Numbered from the stretch's first letter, positions 26,852-35,476 are shown. The stretch: DNA of 64,000 bases from Clostridia bacterium (GCA_900764045.1 CAAFMN010000047.1:1-64000); one strand, 5' to 3'. Made by a program: numbers and translations. Notes: a model not told the origin generated them from the sequence alone.

Positions 26852-28103
26852 TCTTCTTTTTCTTGCCGAGTACAACCGCGCCAAGCGCAAGCAGTGCCAC
26901 TCCGGCGCCGCCCAGTGCCCAAACAGGCCAATTCAGCTGACCAGTCTGAATCAGCGTACGGGTATTGGTAATCGTTACCACACCGTTGCTTACGCTGTAG
27001 GACGGTACATAGCCCTTAGGAATATTGACCTCGACAATCTGCCAATTGCCGTGAGCGTTCTCATCCTTCCATGTATAGGTCCAGTTATTCGACGCGTCAA
27101 GACGAACGGATGCATAAAGTTCTTTGCCATTGTACAGATTGACCGTCACAGAATCCGGGCGATCCTTGGCATTATTGTCATCCCATACCTTACGAACCGT
27201 GATGTCCAGCGGATCCTCTGTCGGCGGAACTTCTTTCTTGGTATTGGTAATGGTTGTCATCGTTCCCACGGTCTCATAGCTGACAATATATCCTTCCGGA
27301 ACCTCCGCTTCCTCTACTGTCCAAGTATGGCCTTCCAGCAGACGATCGAACGTATAAGCCCAGCCATTTTCGGCATTCAGCACCTGTGACTGCTCCACCT
27401 GCCCGTCCTTCAGCAGGTTCACCGTAATGCTCTCCTGCTCGTGAGCCGCATTACCGTCGGACCAAACCTTACGGACGGAAAGCTGGCTCTCATTATACGC
27501 CTCCACATGGAATACCCAGTCTACTTCACCTACACGGTTCGCGTACTCGTTGCCAAGCTCAATCGGCACCGTCAGCTCTACCTTAAGCTCCGCTGTCTCG
27601 CCGGTACGGAACGTCCCCAGAAGAACATTATCCTTCAGTCCTCCCACCTGATCCGGCGACGCATCATAGATCAGCTGTGCGCCATTCCAGATTTTCATGG
27701 AGAGCTGCGCAAGAAAATCCGCCATCGTCGCGACAGTCTCATCCCGCTGTCCGGGGACATTGACCTGATCCTTACCATCCGCGTTCTCCGCAGCTTCGCT
27801 GTAGGTCAGAGGATTTCCCTGCTCATCATGTGCCTCCGCTCTCATATAGAGATTGACAAAGTCACAGTCCGAAGCCGCATTGGTAAAGGTAATCGTCTCT
27901 GTCAATACATCACCCGGCATAACATTTTTGAAGTTATTGAACAGGTCTGTCTCTGTATACTCGCTTCCCGGCTGAAAATCAAAACCATCAGAAAATCCCT
28001 TAAAGGTAATGGATGTGGACGCAGCAGACACAGTCGTCGTAAAACTCAGCATCAGGGCCAGCATCAACGCAAGAGAAATAACCGTTTTATATGATCTTTT
28101 CAT
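26844..28103 (-). CDS. Cna_B-repeat surface protein with LIQTG sorting signal
   Basis: The 419-residue protein has a signal peptide (cleavage near VSAAS) and an N-terminal domain of about 180 residues that resembles a matrix-type beta domain. Two Cna_B repeats follow, each opening with VRKVW-D-N and closing with TITNT. The C terminus is a sorting signal: LIQTGQLNWP, a hydrophobic helix and KKKKNA (384-419). Cna_B domains often hold internal isopeptide bonds. It should be the wall anchor of the system, attached by the sortase whose gene overlaps it. Confidence 0.85.
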   Translation of the reverse strand: MKRSYKTVISLALMLALMLSFTTTVSAASTSITFKGFSDGFDFQPGSEYTETDLFNNFKNVMPGDVLTETITFTNAASDCDFVNLYMRAEAHDEQGNPLTYSEAAENADGKDQVNVPGQRDETVATMADFLAQLSMKIWNGAQLIYDASPDQVGGLKDNVLLGTFRTGETAELKVELTVPIELGNEYANRVGEVDWVFHVEAYNESQLSVRKVWSDGNAAHEQESITVNLLKDGQVEQSQVLNAENGWAYTFDRLLEGHTWTVEEAEVPEGYIVSYETVGTMTTITNTKKEVPPTEDPLDITVRKVWDDNNAKDRPDSVTVNLYNGKELYASVRLDASNNWTYTWKDENAHGNWQIVEVNIPKGYVPSYSVSNGVVTITNTRTLIQTGQLNWPVWALGGAGVALLALGAVVLGKKKKNA

Positions 28104-28116
28104 CGTTCTATCCCCC

Positions 28117-28689
28117 TTAATTGAAGCTCAGCGTGCCGTCCGAACTTACTGACACACCCCATACTTTTCTGACTGCGTCCGCAGGTATACTCTGAATGGC
28201 TTCCGCCATAACGTCGATTGCCTGGCTGCCGCCGTCAGCATCCTGATAAGAAGCTACCAGCGTCATGCTGTCTGTCAGGTTCGCAACCGGCGATGCCTTA
28301 GGCGCTACCGGCTGCGTATAGTAATAATATCCGTCGTGCTCCACCCAGTTCTCCCCTAAAGTAAACTCAGGAAGCTCTGCCACACCGCCGATATGGTCTC
28401 CCGCCTCGTTGGTGCGGTATGTCACCAGCTTAACACGGATATAGGCTTCCGTGTCACCTGTATTGCGAACGTTTACATTGGTTTTAACGCCGGTTCCCTT
28501 ATCAAATTCTTCTGTCACTTCACAAGTGACTTGGGAGGGAGTGAATATATTCTCGGCTTCCACGCTCCGCGCGCTCAGCCATGCCAGCGTAGAACCGCCG
28601 ACCAGTACCAAAAGAAACACTACAGAGAGAACCAGCGCCACAGCCCGGCCCGTATGTCCTGCCTTGTTCTTGCTTCCTTCTTTATACAT
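28117..28689 (-). CDS. TasA/CalY-like SipW-dependent matrix protein (fourth copy)
   Basis: The protein has 190 residues from the ATG at 28689, placed 6 bp after GGAGG. A basic N terminus and hydrophobic helix end in GGSTLAWLSARSVEAENIF, the type of leader cut by SipW. The mature part is beta-rich with a NVRNTGDTEAYIRVKLV strand shared with the TasA/CalY/BsaA family. It sits between the VWA protein and the sortase substrate, apart from the three copies near sipW. It may link the fibre to the anchor (inference). Confidence 0.75.
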   Translation of the reverse strand: MYKEGSKNKAGHTGRAVALVLSVVFLLVLVGGSTLAWLSARSVEAENIFTPSQVTCEVTEEFDKGTGVKTNVNVRNTGDTEAYIRVKLVTYRTNEAGDHIGGVAELPEFTLGENWVEHDGYYYYTQPVAPKASPVANLTDSMTLVASYQDADGGSQAIDVMAEAIQSIPADAVRKVWGVSVSSDGTLSFN

Positions 28690-28706
28690 TGTCATCTCCT
28701 CCTTCC

Positions 28707-31700
28707 TCACTGATTTCCACCGATAATATTCCGGATCACTTCACTGAATCCATTCAGCCAGCCGCCCTGCGTCTTGGTATTGGTACAGGTAATGCGGTCT
28801 TTCGGATTCTGTGCATTCAGTTCTACCGCTTCGCCGTTGTTCGTCGTATAACGCCAACTCCATCCGGCATTCTCCTGAATGGTATACTTGCCAACCGGCA
28901 GTTCCGAGATCGTCTCTGTGCCGTTCCCCCAGACGGTTACTTCAGAATACTTTTCACCATCCTTGTAGATATCGAACACATAGGACTCGTTACCCTCGCC
29001 GCCCTGCTTGGTAATGCTCAGCGTACAGGTCTTGATATGAACCAGGAAAGCGGGGTTGCCCTTTTCTGCGGGTGTTGTCCAGCTACAAGCAGGATCGCAG
29101 GCCTGATGTACGAATGTGGTATAACCATTCACATCTTCCGTTCCAATCTTGACCGTTGCCGCAACCGGAACATCCTGCTTGGTATACTTGCCGCTATCAA
29201 GCTTGCTTGCATCCGGCGTATAGCTGATATCCAGCGTCGGCTTCTCACCAGTCATATCAATGTCTGGATCCGTCGAAACTGCCGTACCATGCTTCCAGAC
29301 TTCAGAGACCAGATTACCGCTGTAGTCATTGTTCTCCGGAATAGACTCACCGTAATAAGCGTTAGAATCCTTATAGGTCAGTTCCGGCTTGAATACATAG
29401 ATATGTGCCTCATCCTCACCGGTCATCTCGGTTGCCGCCGGTCCCTTCTCAACTGTCGTTGTACCTTCTGTTTTCGGCTCGACCGTCACCTTAATGGTAT
29501 AGGTCGTATCGTCCTTCAGGTCCTCCAGCTTATCGGAGATCACATTACCAGCCTCGTCCTTGATCTCCACCTTGATGTTTACATATTCTGTCTGCCAGCT
29601 TTCCAGGCCGTAATTCTCATCCGGCTTGGTCAGATCCAGCTCTACATACTGTCCTACCTTAATGATCGCTTCTTCTCGCAGCTGCGCCGCGGTCACTTCA
29701 CCCTTCAGATATACGTTCATATCCTCCGCCGTTACGTCCAGCGCCGGAATCGGAACATTCACTGTCGGCCGCTCATAGGTCAGCAGCGGGATTTCCGAAG
29801 AAGCCTTCTCGTAGATCTTGGCGCTCGTATTGGTGTATACGTTATTGCCGCCCAAGAATCCCTTCTTCGGTGTAACCTTGAAGCTGATCCTCAGCTTGTC
29901 GCCAAAATAGGTCGTCTGTCCTTCCTTCGTAACCGATCCGACGTAGTTCTTCGAAAAATCAAAACCGGTCACGCTTACCTGTGTTCCGTCCTCGCTGAGC
30001 GCCGCCGTAGCACCCATCGCACTGTCATTCTGACTCCATGTAAATCCAGAGCTGTCCTGACCCGTGCAATGATACGTGGTGAGCTCAATATCCGCCAGCG
30101 TCGTTCCCTCCGGAAGCGTAAAATACGGAGAGATGACATCCCTAATAACCGCTTCCTCTGTCAAGCTCGTCGAAGGACGGTTTGACTCTATTTGCTGAGT
30201 AATCTGCTGAAAAATATCATTCACCGCAAACGCATCCGAAGCTGACAGATAATAACTTGGCATCTGAACCGTTCCATTGTTGGAAGACAGATTCTGCATG
30301 AACCAGTTGCAGGCAGCCGGTATCCGACTGTCGCCATCCCATAAATCACCGGACGGCTCGGTGACTTCACTGTTCGCGTCCGCACCGCTAAATACTCCGA
30401 TGGCATAGACCGTCGCGCCCAGTTCCTTGATATCCCTGGCCTCGTTGATTGCTTCCTTGGCCTCACTCATGTCGAAACCATTGGAACTCGTCGGTGCACC
30501 GTCCGTAAAGACAATTACAATACGATTCCTCTGCTCCCCTTCCGGAACTGGATTGGCCTTCAGAATCCTCTCAGCCATATCCATGCCCAGATCCACTTCC
30601 GTCGCACCCTGAGCCGCCAGTGCATCAATCGCGGCCTTCGCCATGCTTACACCGTCCGCCGAGTTCATATTCTGCACAACGTTCTTCCAATCTTCGGAGC
30701 CGATGTTATCATATGCAACACCCACAGTGCCGCTGTTTGTTCCGGAAATAGACAGCAGCTCCGTATTGTTGCCATAGCCGGATCGGCTCGCGAAGCCTAC
30801 TACAGCAATCCGGTGATTGATATCATCTGCTGTGCCGTACTGGCCGTCCGTTCCCCTGGCTTTCGCAGCGATATCATCCACCATCTTGTCCGCCGCTTCT
30901 TTCAGCGTCGCCAATCTGGAAGCGCCGCCATTCGGATCAATGGAGCGTTCATACAATGTCGGCAAGAACACAGTATCATCTCCGACAGATGTGCCGATCG
31001 TCTGGACGCTGCCATTGGAATCAGTATAGGTGTAGGTATATTGGGTCTTGCCGGCATCCTTGCTCGCCAGGTATAACACACCGCCTTCGATGCCGGAATC
31101 AGAAAAATCCGGTATTTCGTACCGGCCCTGGCTCCTGGCAATTACGTTGTCGCCAAGGCTGTAAACATAAGTTATTTGATTAAAGTTATGGCCGCTCCCC
31201 TCATCCGTTACTATAACCTTCTGATATTCGCCGTTAACCTTGGCATACAGGTTATATCGGTTGCTCCAATAATTGGTGGCCCCTCCCATAGAAGAATTGT
31301 TTCTCCCATTGGTGATCTCTGTATAATTCATCACTTCCTGCTTCGTTACCGAAACAGAAACATAGATGTTCTCCTCACCATCCAGCTTATGCCACAGATT
31401 GCCGCTGCCGCCGTTGTGACGGTACTTATAGTAATCCTGGTTCCTTGTGTTATAAACTGTTCCATCCAACAAATACCACTCGTCCTCATACTCCGAGAAC
31501 TTGACCGATCCAATGTTATCGGCCATAGATCCGGACTGGTCCAGTACCAGGATAATGTCTGTCGGCACATCCTTGGTGATGTCGGTGATGATCTTTTCTC
31601 CCGTTGCATAGGCCTCCAACGTGATGGTATACGTGCCGTCGTCGTTGATCTTGGCCGTCTTGCTGATCTTCATGCCCTCATTACCGCTGCGTTCATTCGT

Positions 31701-31778
31701 GGTCTCCGCCGTCACCGGAACCGCCATCGATACCAAGAGCGTCAGACTTAACAGCATGGACAGAATTCTCTTCTTCAT
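28707..31778 (-). CDS. Large secreted VWA-domain adhesin-like protein without wall anchor
   Basis: The 1023-residue protein has a signal peptide (cleavage near VTAET). A von Willebrand A domain begins at about residue 72 with the metal site D80-Q-S-G-S84 and a later FTDGAPT. A long insertion rich in Tyr, Asn and Gly separates its halves. Beta-sandwich regions follow, then a SpaA/Cna_B-like C-terminal domain (LSITKQGG ... ITCTNTKT). It ends in GWLNGFSEVIRNIIGGNQ with no sorting signal or membrane helix. It is probably a tip adhesin or structural matrix partner held by other subunits. Confidence 0.75.
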   Translation of the reverse strand: MKKRILSMLLSLTLLVSMAVPVTAETTNERSGNEGMKISKTAKINDDGTYTITLEAYATGEKIITDITKDVPTDIILVLDQSGSMADNIGSVKFSEYEDEWYLLDGTVYNTRNQDYYKYRHNGGSGNLWHKLDGEENIYVSVSVTKQEVMNYTEITNGRNNSSMGGATNYWSNRYNLYAKVNGEYQKVIVTDEGSGHNFNQITYVYSLGDNVIARSQGRYEIPDFSDSGIEGGVLYLASKDAGKTQYTYTYTDSNGSVQTIGTSVGDDTVFLPTLYERSIDPNGGASRLATLKEAADKMVDDIAAKARGTDGQYGTADDINHRIAVVGFASRSGYGNNTELLSISGTNSGTVGVAYDNIGSEDWKNVVQNMNSADGVSMAKAAIDALAAQGATEVDLGMDMAERILKANPVPEGEQRNRIVIVFTDGAPTSSNGFDMSEAKEAINEARDIKELGATVYAIGVFSGADANSEVTEPSGDLWDGDSRIPAACNWFMQNLSSNNGTVQMPSYYLSASDAFAVNDIFQQITQQIESNRPSTSLTEEAVIRDVISPYFTLPEGTTLADIELTTYHCTGQDSSGFTWSQNDSAMGATAALSEDGTQVSVTGFDFSKNYVGSVTKEGQTTYFGDKLRISFKVTPKKGFLGGNNVYTNTSAKIYEKASSEIPLLTYERPTVNVPIPALDVTAEDMNVYLKGEVTAAQLREEAIIKVGQYVELDLTKPDENYGLESWQTEYVNIKVEIKDEAGNVISDKLEDLKDDTTYTIKVTVEPKTEGTTTVEKGPAATEMTGEDEAHIYVFKPELTYKDSNAYYGESIPENNDYSGNLVSEVWKHGTAVSTDPDIDMTGEKPTLDISYTPDASKLDSGKYTKQDVPVAATVKIGTEDVNGYTTFVHQACDPACSWTTPAEKGNPAFLVHIKTCTLSITKQGGEGNESYVFDIYKDGEKYSEVTVWGNGTETISELPVGKYTIQENAGWSWRYTTNNGEAVELNAQNPKDRITCTNTKTQGGWLNGFSEVIRNIIGGNQ

Positions 31779-31790
31779 CCCGTTCCCTCC

Positions 31791-32237
31791 TTACTCTTGT
31801 CCGCCAATGACGGGCGCGCCAAAAGGAGCAACATTGGTATAATCAACGGTCTGAGATTCGATCTCGCTGGGAACCGTCTCTTCCACAGCCTCCTGAACGA
31901 GGACCACTTCCGGTTCCGGAGCAGGCTCCATGGCCGTGATCTTCGCATCGATCTGCGCGTTTTCTTCTTCGGTCAGTACACTCCACTCTTCATCCGTTAC
32001 GGCTTCGATCATTGTCCATAGATCTTCCAGCGTCTCACATCCCATGATACGCTCAAACAGATGGCATCCGCAGCTGCACTCCGCATCCGCACAATCCTCC
32101 GAGCATGTCTCAATATGATTCGAAGCCTCTGCCGTTACAGGCTCCGAATCGGTGGATTCCGCTAATGCTCCCGGAAGAGCCATGGTAAGCATCAAGGCAA
32201 AACCGCTGACTACTGCCAATACCTTTTTCATATTCAT
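31791..32237 (-). CDS. Small Cys-rich secreted protein of the matrix operon
   Basis: The protein is 148 residues from the ATG at 32237 (GAAGGAGG site). A clear signal peptide ends near GALAES. A cysteine cluster follows (C-S-E-D-C-A-D-A-E-C-S-C-G-C-H), then an acidic helical region and a Pro/Val/Glu tail. No family was recognised. The cysteines could bind metal or form disulfides. Position alone suggests an accessory or assembly role. Confidence 0.6.
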   Translation of the reverse strand: MNMKKVLAVVSGFALMLTMALPGALAESTDSEPVTAEASNHIETCSEDCADAECSCGCHLFERIMGCETLEDLWTMIEAVTDEEWSVLTEEENAQIDAKITAMEPAPEPEVVLVQEAVEETVPSEIESQTVDYTNVAPFGAPVIGGQE

Positions 32238-32253
32238 TGTTCTGCCTCCTTCA

Positions 32254-32808
32254 TTAACTGCGCGGCCAGCCCTGAGCGTCCATAGCAGACGTACCGTTGT
32301 TAGCAGTCTGTACAGCCTCGGCCGCAACATCTACGTTCACCTTTACATCCCGGTATTCATTGCCCATCTTCTTGGAAAACGTCACTGTCGTAAAGATCGG
32401 AGCTGTGACTTCGCCAGGCTTTAATGCTTCATTATAGTACATATAACCGTCTTCTCCCAATGTCCAGTCCTCGGTATTCAGATTCAAGCCGATGACTTCA
32501 CTGTCCGGAAGGAATTCGTTTCCTAATTGCATGCGCTTCTCGACCTGGACACGAATCCACGCCTCGGACGCGCCGGTATTCTTAACCTCCGCGATCTTCG
32601 TCACAGATGCGCCTGGCAGAACTCCTTCCAGATCTACAAACGGCACCTGCTTCGCTTCATCCGCCCATTCCTGTACCGTAATCTCAACGCTGCCGGTCGT
32701 AATGACATTGTGCGCCTTATCCTCTGAGGTGAAGAACGCAATGGTTCCGGTGGCCAATGAGGCGATACATATAGCCAACACTGATAGAATCAATAATTTT
32801 CGCTTCAT
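32254..32808 (-). CDS. TasA/CalY-like SipW-dependent matrix protein (third copy)
   Basis: The 184-residue protein has the leader ATGTIAFFTSEDKAHNVITTG, the pattern A-F/Y-F-T-x5-N-x-x-T-x-G of SipW substrates. The mature beta-rich domain has VKNTGASEAWIRVQVEKR and a late VKVNVDVAAEAVQT strand. TasA/CalY relatives polymerise into extracellular fibres in biofilms. It lies 23 bp after the second copy and has its own GAGAGGAG site. Confidence 0.82.
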   Translation of the reverse strand: MKRKLLILSVLAICIASLATGTIAFFTSEDKAHNVITTGSVEITVQEWADEAKQVPFVDLEGVLPGASVTKIAEVKNTGASEAWIRVQVEKRMQLGNEFLPDSEVIGLNLNTEDWTLGEDGYMYYNEALKPGEVTAPIFTTVTFSKKMGNEYRDVKVNVDVAAEAVQTANNGTSAMDAQGWPRS

Positions 32809-32831
32809 AGTCTTTACTCCTCTCAGAAAAA

Positions 32832-33443
32832 TTACTGAGCATCATACTCGGCAAACGCCTCTTCCCAGGTGGCAAGTTTTTCCGCCTGAATAGCCTCTGC
32901 CTGAACCGTAATGTCTCCAAAAGAATCATCATTCTTAATCGCGGTCGGGATCGTCACCTCTCGGAAGATCGGTGTCGTATCCTTGCCGGATTCCAGAACC
33001 TTGTCATATTTCAGGACAAAACTTACATCCTTCTCTTGGGTAGTGACCCCTACAACGCTCCATCCCTCGCCAAGCGCATCCACAATCAACAGCAGGGAAT
33101 CGCTGTCCGTCGCCGCCTTCTTGCTGTCCGGGAAGTATGTCGTGCACTCCACCATCCAGTTCTGAACGGTAACGATGGCACGGATATATGCGTCGTTCGC
33201 TCCTACATTATGAACGGTCGGATCCTTGGTCACGGTCATGCCCGGATATACCTCGTACTCATTTTCCGTAACACGCTTATCCGGATTGTTCACATCCGTC
33301 TCATCCAGCTCGATCTCCACATTCCCCATGGTAAATGTATTCTTGGCTGTCTTTGCATCTGTGAAGTATGCAAGAGAAGTTCCCACAACGGCGATTGCCA
33401 TCAGCATCACACACAGACAGACCGCCATAATCTTCTTTTTCAT
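32832..33443 (-). CDS. TasA/CalY-like SipW-dependent matrix protein (second copy)
   Basis: The 203-residue protein has the leader VVGTSLAYFTDAKTAKNTFTMG followed by VEIELDE, the best match in the operon to the SipW-substrate pattern. The mature domain has VHNVGANDAYIRAIVTVQN and ends in a DITVQAEAIQAE strand. Its perfect AAGGAGG site predicts strong translation. It resembles TasA/BsaA-type matrix proteins and is probably the main fibre subunit (inference). Confidence 0.85.
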   Translation of the reverse strand: MKKKIMAVCLCVMLMAIAVVGTSLAYFTDAKTAKNTFTMGNVEIELDETDVNNPDKRVTENEYEVYPGMTVTKDPTVHNVGANDAYIRAIVTVQNWMVECTTYFPDSKKAATDSDSLLLIVDALGEGWSVVGVTTQEKDVSFVLKYDKVLESGKDTTPIFREVTIPTAIKNDDSFGDITVQAEAIQAEKLATWEEAFAEYDAQ

Positions 33444-33476
33444 CTTTTTCCCTCCTTACAAATCTCTTCCGCGCTA

Positions 33477-34067
33477 TCAAGTGATATTATCCTTGACGAT
33501 AATATCCCAGGCCTCAGCCGGTTCGAAGATATCCGTGTTATTCTTGTACAGCTGAGACGCATACGCCGTAATGGTCAGGGTCGGATATGTCTCTTCTGTT
33601 AATTCGTCCATCATCTCTTTTGTTACAGTCTCCCTGACGGTAACCTCTCCGCCTTCTGCACCTGCCAGGACAGCGAAATCCTTCCCGATATCCGCCTTCA
33701 GAATCTTGCGATAATAAATGCTGGCCCGTCCCTCTGTCTTCAGCAGTGTCCATTCTCCTTCTGACGTATCGACCGCATAGGTCATAAAGTCGTCAAAGTT
33801 CTCGGACTCCTCCAACTTAACGAACAGCCAACATTCCACACTGCCTGCCCGGACCGTAGCCTTCGGGTCCTTGGCAATCTTACAGCCGGGAATCATTTTG
33901 TAGTCCTTTGTCGTCTCTGCGAGGTCAACCTGCACATTGCTGCCCTTGAATGTATTCACTACCGGCGCTGACTGCGCAGTCAGATATGCCAGCGTGCCCA
34001 ACACGGATGCCGCAACCAACAGTGCTACACAAAGAGTCAAGATCAAAGCCTTGCTTTTTCTCCTCAT
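33477..34067 (-). CDS. TasA/CalY-like SipW-dependent matrix protein (first copy)
   Basis: The protein has 196 residues from the ATG at 34067 (AAGGAGG 8 bp upstream). The leader ends in SVLGTLAYLTAQSAPVVNTF, a SipW-type site with the usual Thr-Ala core. The mature domain is more divergent than copies two and three, with CWLFVKLEES in place of the AYIR strand. It is the first gene after sipW. Confidence 0.78.
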   Translation of the reverse strand: MRRKSKALILTLCVALLVAASVLGTLAYLTAQSAPVVNTFKGSNVQVDLAETTKDYKMIPGCKIAKDPKATVRAGSVECWLFVKLEESENFDDFMTYAVDTSEGEWTLLKTEGRASIYYRKILKADIGKDFAVLAGAEGGEVTVRETVTKEMMDELTEETYPTLTITAYASQLYKNNTDIFEPAEAWDIIVKDNIT

Positions 34068-34115
34068 CGCGAAAACCTCCTTAAACAATAATAATCTATA
34101 GGGAGCCGTAAGGCA

Positions 34116-34646
34116 TTACCCTTGTTGTGATGTACCGCCGTCCTTGCCCCCGTGTAAGAGGTCCGGCAGTAGTACCAGCAGCAGAAGAATCGCCCCCGCC
34201 GCAATCGCGATATACGTTCCGGGCGGATGCTGGATAAAGTCCGCGACATAGCCCAGATACGGGATAGAAAAGACGGGAACTCCGATCACATTTTTATAAT
34301 GCACCAGACTGCCGTCCTCCACTTCATTGGCATCTCCCTTGGTACGGAACCGAATTACGTTCGGATCAGTCTCGTCCTTGACGATCTCTACGACCCGATG
34401 CGTCGCAACCGTGTCCTCCGTCAACAGGAAGGTGATCGGTTGTCCTACCTGAATGGTATATGGATCCGCCTTCTTGACATAGATCAAGGCTCCGGTATGA
34501 TATGTAGGCTCCATCGAACCGGACAATACGGTAAATACCTGAAACCCAACCAATCTTACGCCGACCAGCAGGACCGCCAGCAACACAACCAACGCTACCA
34601 GAACACTGCTGACCGCATTCCACACTTTTCTTAGCTTACCATTCAT
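34116..34646 (-). CDS. sipW: SipW-type (ER-like) signal peptidase I
   Basis: The 176-residue protein has an N-terminal and a C-terminal membrane helix. The catalytic Ser is S44 in LSGSMEP. The general base is H83 in ATHRVVE, where ordinary bacterial peptidases have Lys; this Ser/His form marks the SipW/eukaryotic type. SipW enzymes process TasA-class matrix proteins. The four such proteins downstream are its evident substrates. Its ATG overlaps the tetR stop. Confidence 0.9.
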   Translation of the reverse strand: MNGKLRKVWNAVSSVLVALVVLLAVLLVGVRLVGFQVFTVLSGSMEPTYHTGALIYVKKADPYTIQVGQPITFLLTEDTVATHRVVEIVKDETDPNVIRFRTKGDANEVEDGSLVHYKNVIGVPVFSIPYLGYVADFIQHPPGTYIAIAAGAILLLLVLLPDLLHGGKDGGTSQQG

Positions 34647-35242
34647 AAGATTGCCTCTAATACTTCCGGCTTGACATTGGGTATTACAAAGCTGTAGATC
34701 TGCTCAAAGACCCACTTGGCTGTTTCCTCATTATTCTCCATCTCTCCACCCAACACTCTTGCTGCAAAGGATAGCATCGTATCAAAGATCTGGTGGATCA
34801 GCATATCTACATTGGTCTCCGGCTTAAACGTCGGCCTTGTACTGTCAATCAGCTCATGAAAGAACTTCAGATGCGTAGCGTATGCACGTGTCCGGCACTG
34901 GGCAGAATAGTAATACCGAAGATAAAAGCAGCAATCGTCTTCCTTCTCCAGCATGTACCTCCAGCTGCCTATCCATAGCTGATACACCCGGTCTCTCCAG
35001 GAGATTCCCTTGGTTCTCATGACTGGCAGCGCTTCATGCAAGTACTGAACGAAATTCTTGTCCTCCAGATAGAACGCTTCGCTCAGAAGCTCATCCTTAT
35101 TGGAGAAGCACTGATAGATATAGGCTTCATTGAGCTTGGCCTCCGTGGCAATCGCCTTGGTCGTTGCCTTGCCCAGACCGTCCCGGGCGACCACCCGCAC
35201 CACACTCTTTATAAAAACCTGCTTCATATTGTTAGGCTCCAT
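34643..35242 (-). CDS. TetR/AcrR-family regulator of the matrix operon
   Basis: The 199-residue protein has the N-terminal helix-turn-helix GKATTKAIATEAKLNEAYIYQCFSNKDELL typical of TetR and a helical ligand domain. It is the first gene of the operon and overlaps sipW by 4 bp, so it probably controls its own operon. A 16-bp palindrome lies 23 bp before its ATG. The ligand is unknown. The ATG at 35242 is supported by an AAGGATG site. Confidence 0.82.
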   Translation of the reverse strand: MEPNNMKQVFIKSVVRVVARDGLGKATTKAIATEAKLNEAYIYQCFSNKDELLSEAFYLEDKNFVQYLHEALPVMRTKGISWRDRVYQLWIGSWRYMLEKEDDCCFYLRYYYSAQCRTRAYATHLKFFHELIDSTRPTFKPETNVDMLIHQIFDTMLSFAARVLGGEMENNEETAKWVFEQIYSFVIPNVKPEVLEAIL

Positions 35243-35264
35243 CCAAATACATCCTTCATCTAAA

Positions 35265-35280
35265 ATAAGTAATCACTTAT
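35265..35280. promoter_or_regulatory. Palindromic candidate TetR operator
   Basis: ATAAGT-AATC-ACTTAT is a perfect 6-bp inverted repeat. On the minus strand a TATAAG hexamer that could serve as a -10 overlaps it. Binding by the adjacent TetR protein is inferred. Confidence 0.55.
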
Positions 35281-35447
35281 ACAGGGTCTGAAAAAAGCAA
35301 ATCGCCAAAAAACTCGGGATTATGGGATTTGCCAAAGCTCTGCAACTTCATCGTAATGCTTACCGGATGGAGTAGAGAATGCCAGATTTATCATATGCAG
35401 CTTCTTACACAGCACCATTCTACAGCAACCTTCCTCTGCATATATGA
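35281..35447 (-). other. Untranslated leader of the matrix operon
   Basis: Between the predicted start near 35441 and the palindrome there is no gene. The RNA could form an 8-bp stem (ATATGCAG with CTGCATAT) and a second hairpin built on CATC/GATG near 35345-35385. I could not match it to a riboswitch class; in particular the c-di-GMP-I core motifs are absent. Confidence 0.4.
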
Positions 35448-35476
35448 AGTATAGCATAACGGCTATTCGAAATCAA
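35448..35476 (-). promoter_or_regulatory. Sigma-A promoter of the matrix operon
   Basis: TTGATT (35471-35476), a 17-bp spacer ending in TGC (extended -10) and TATACT (35448-35453) lie about 200 bp before the tetR start on the minus strand. Confidence 0.65.

Noticed and set aside
28689..30185. A 498-codon open frame on the plus strand opposite the VWA gene
   Set aside because: It is a mirror frame produced by codon bias of the 1023-residue VWA gene. It has no ribosome binding site and its Arg/Leu/Ile-rich translation resembles no family.
35300..35441. A c-di-GMP or other known riboswitch in the matrix operon leader
   Set aside because: The leader has hairpins, but core GEMM motifs and other conserved riboswitch blocks that I know are absent.
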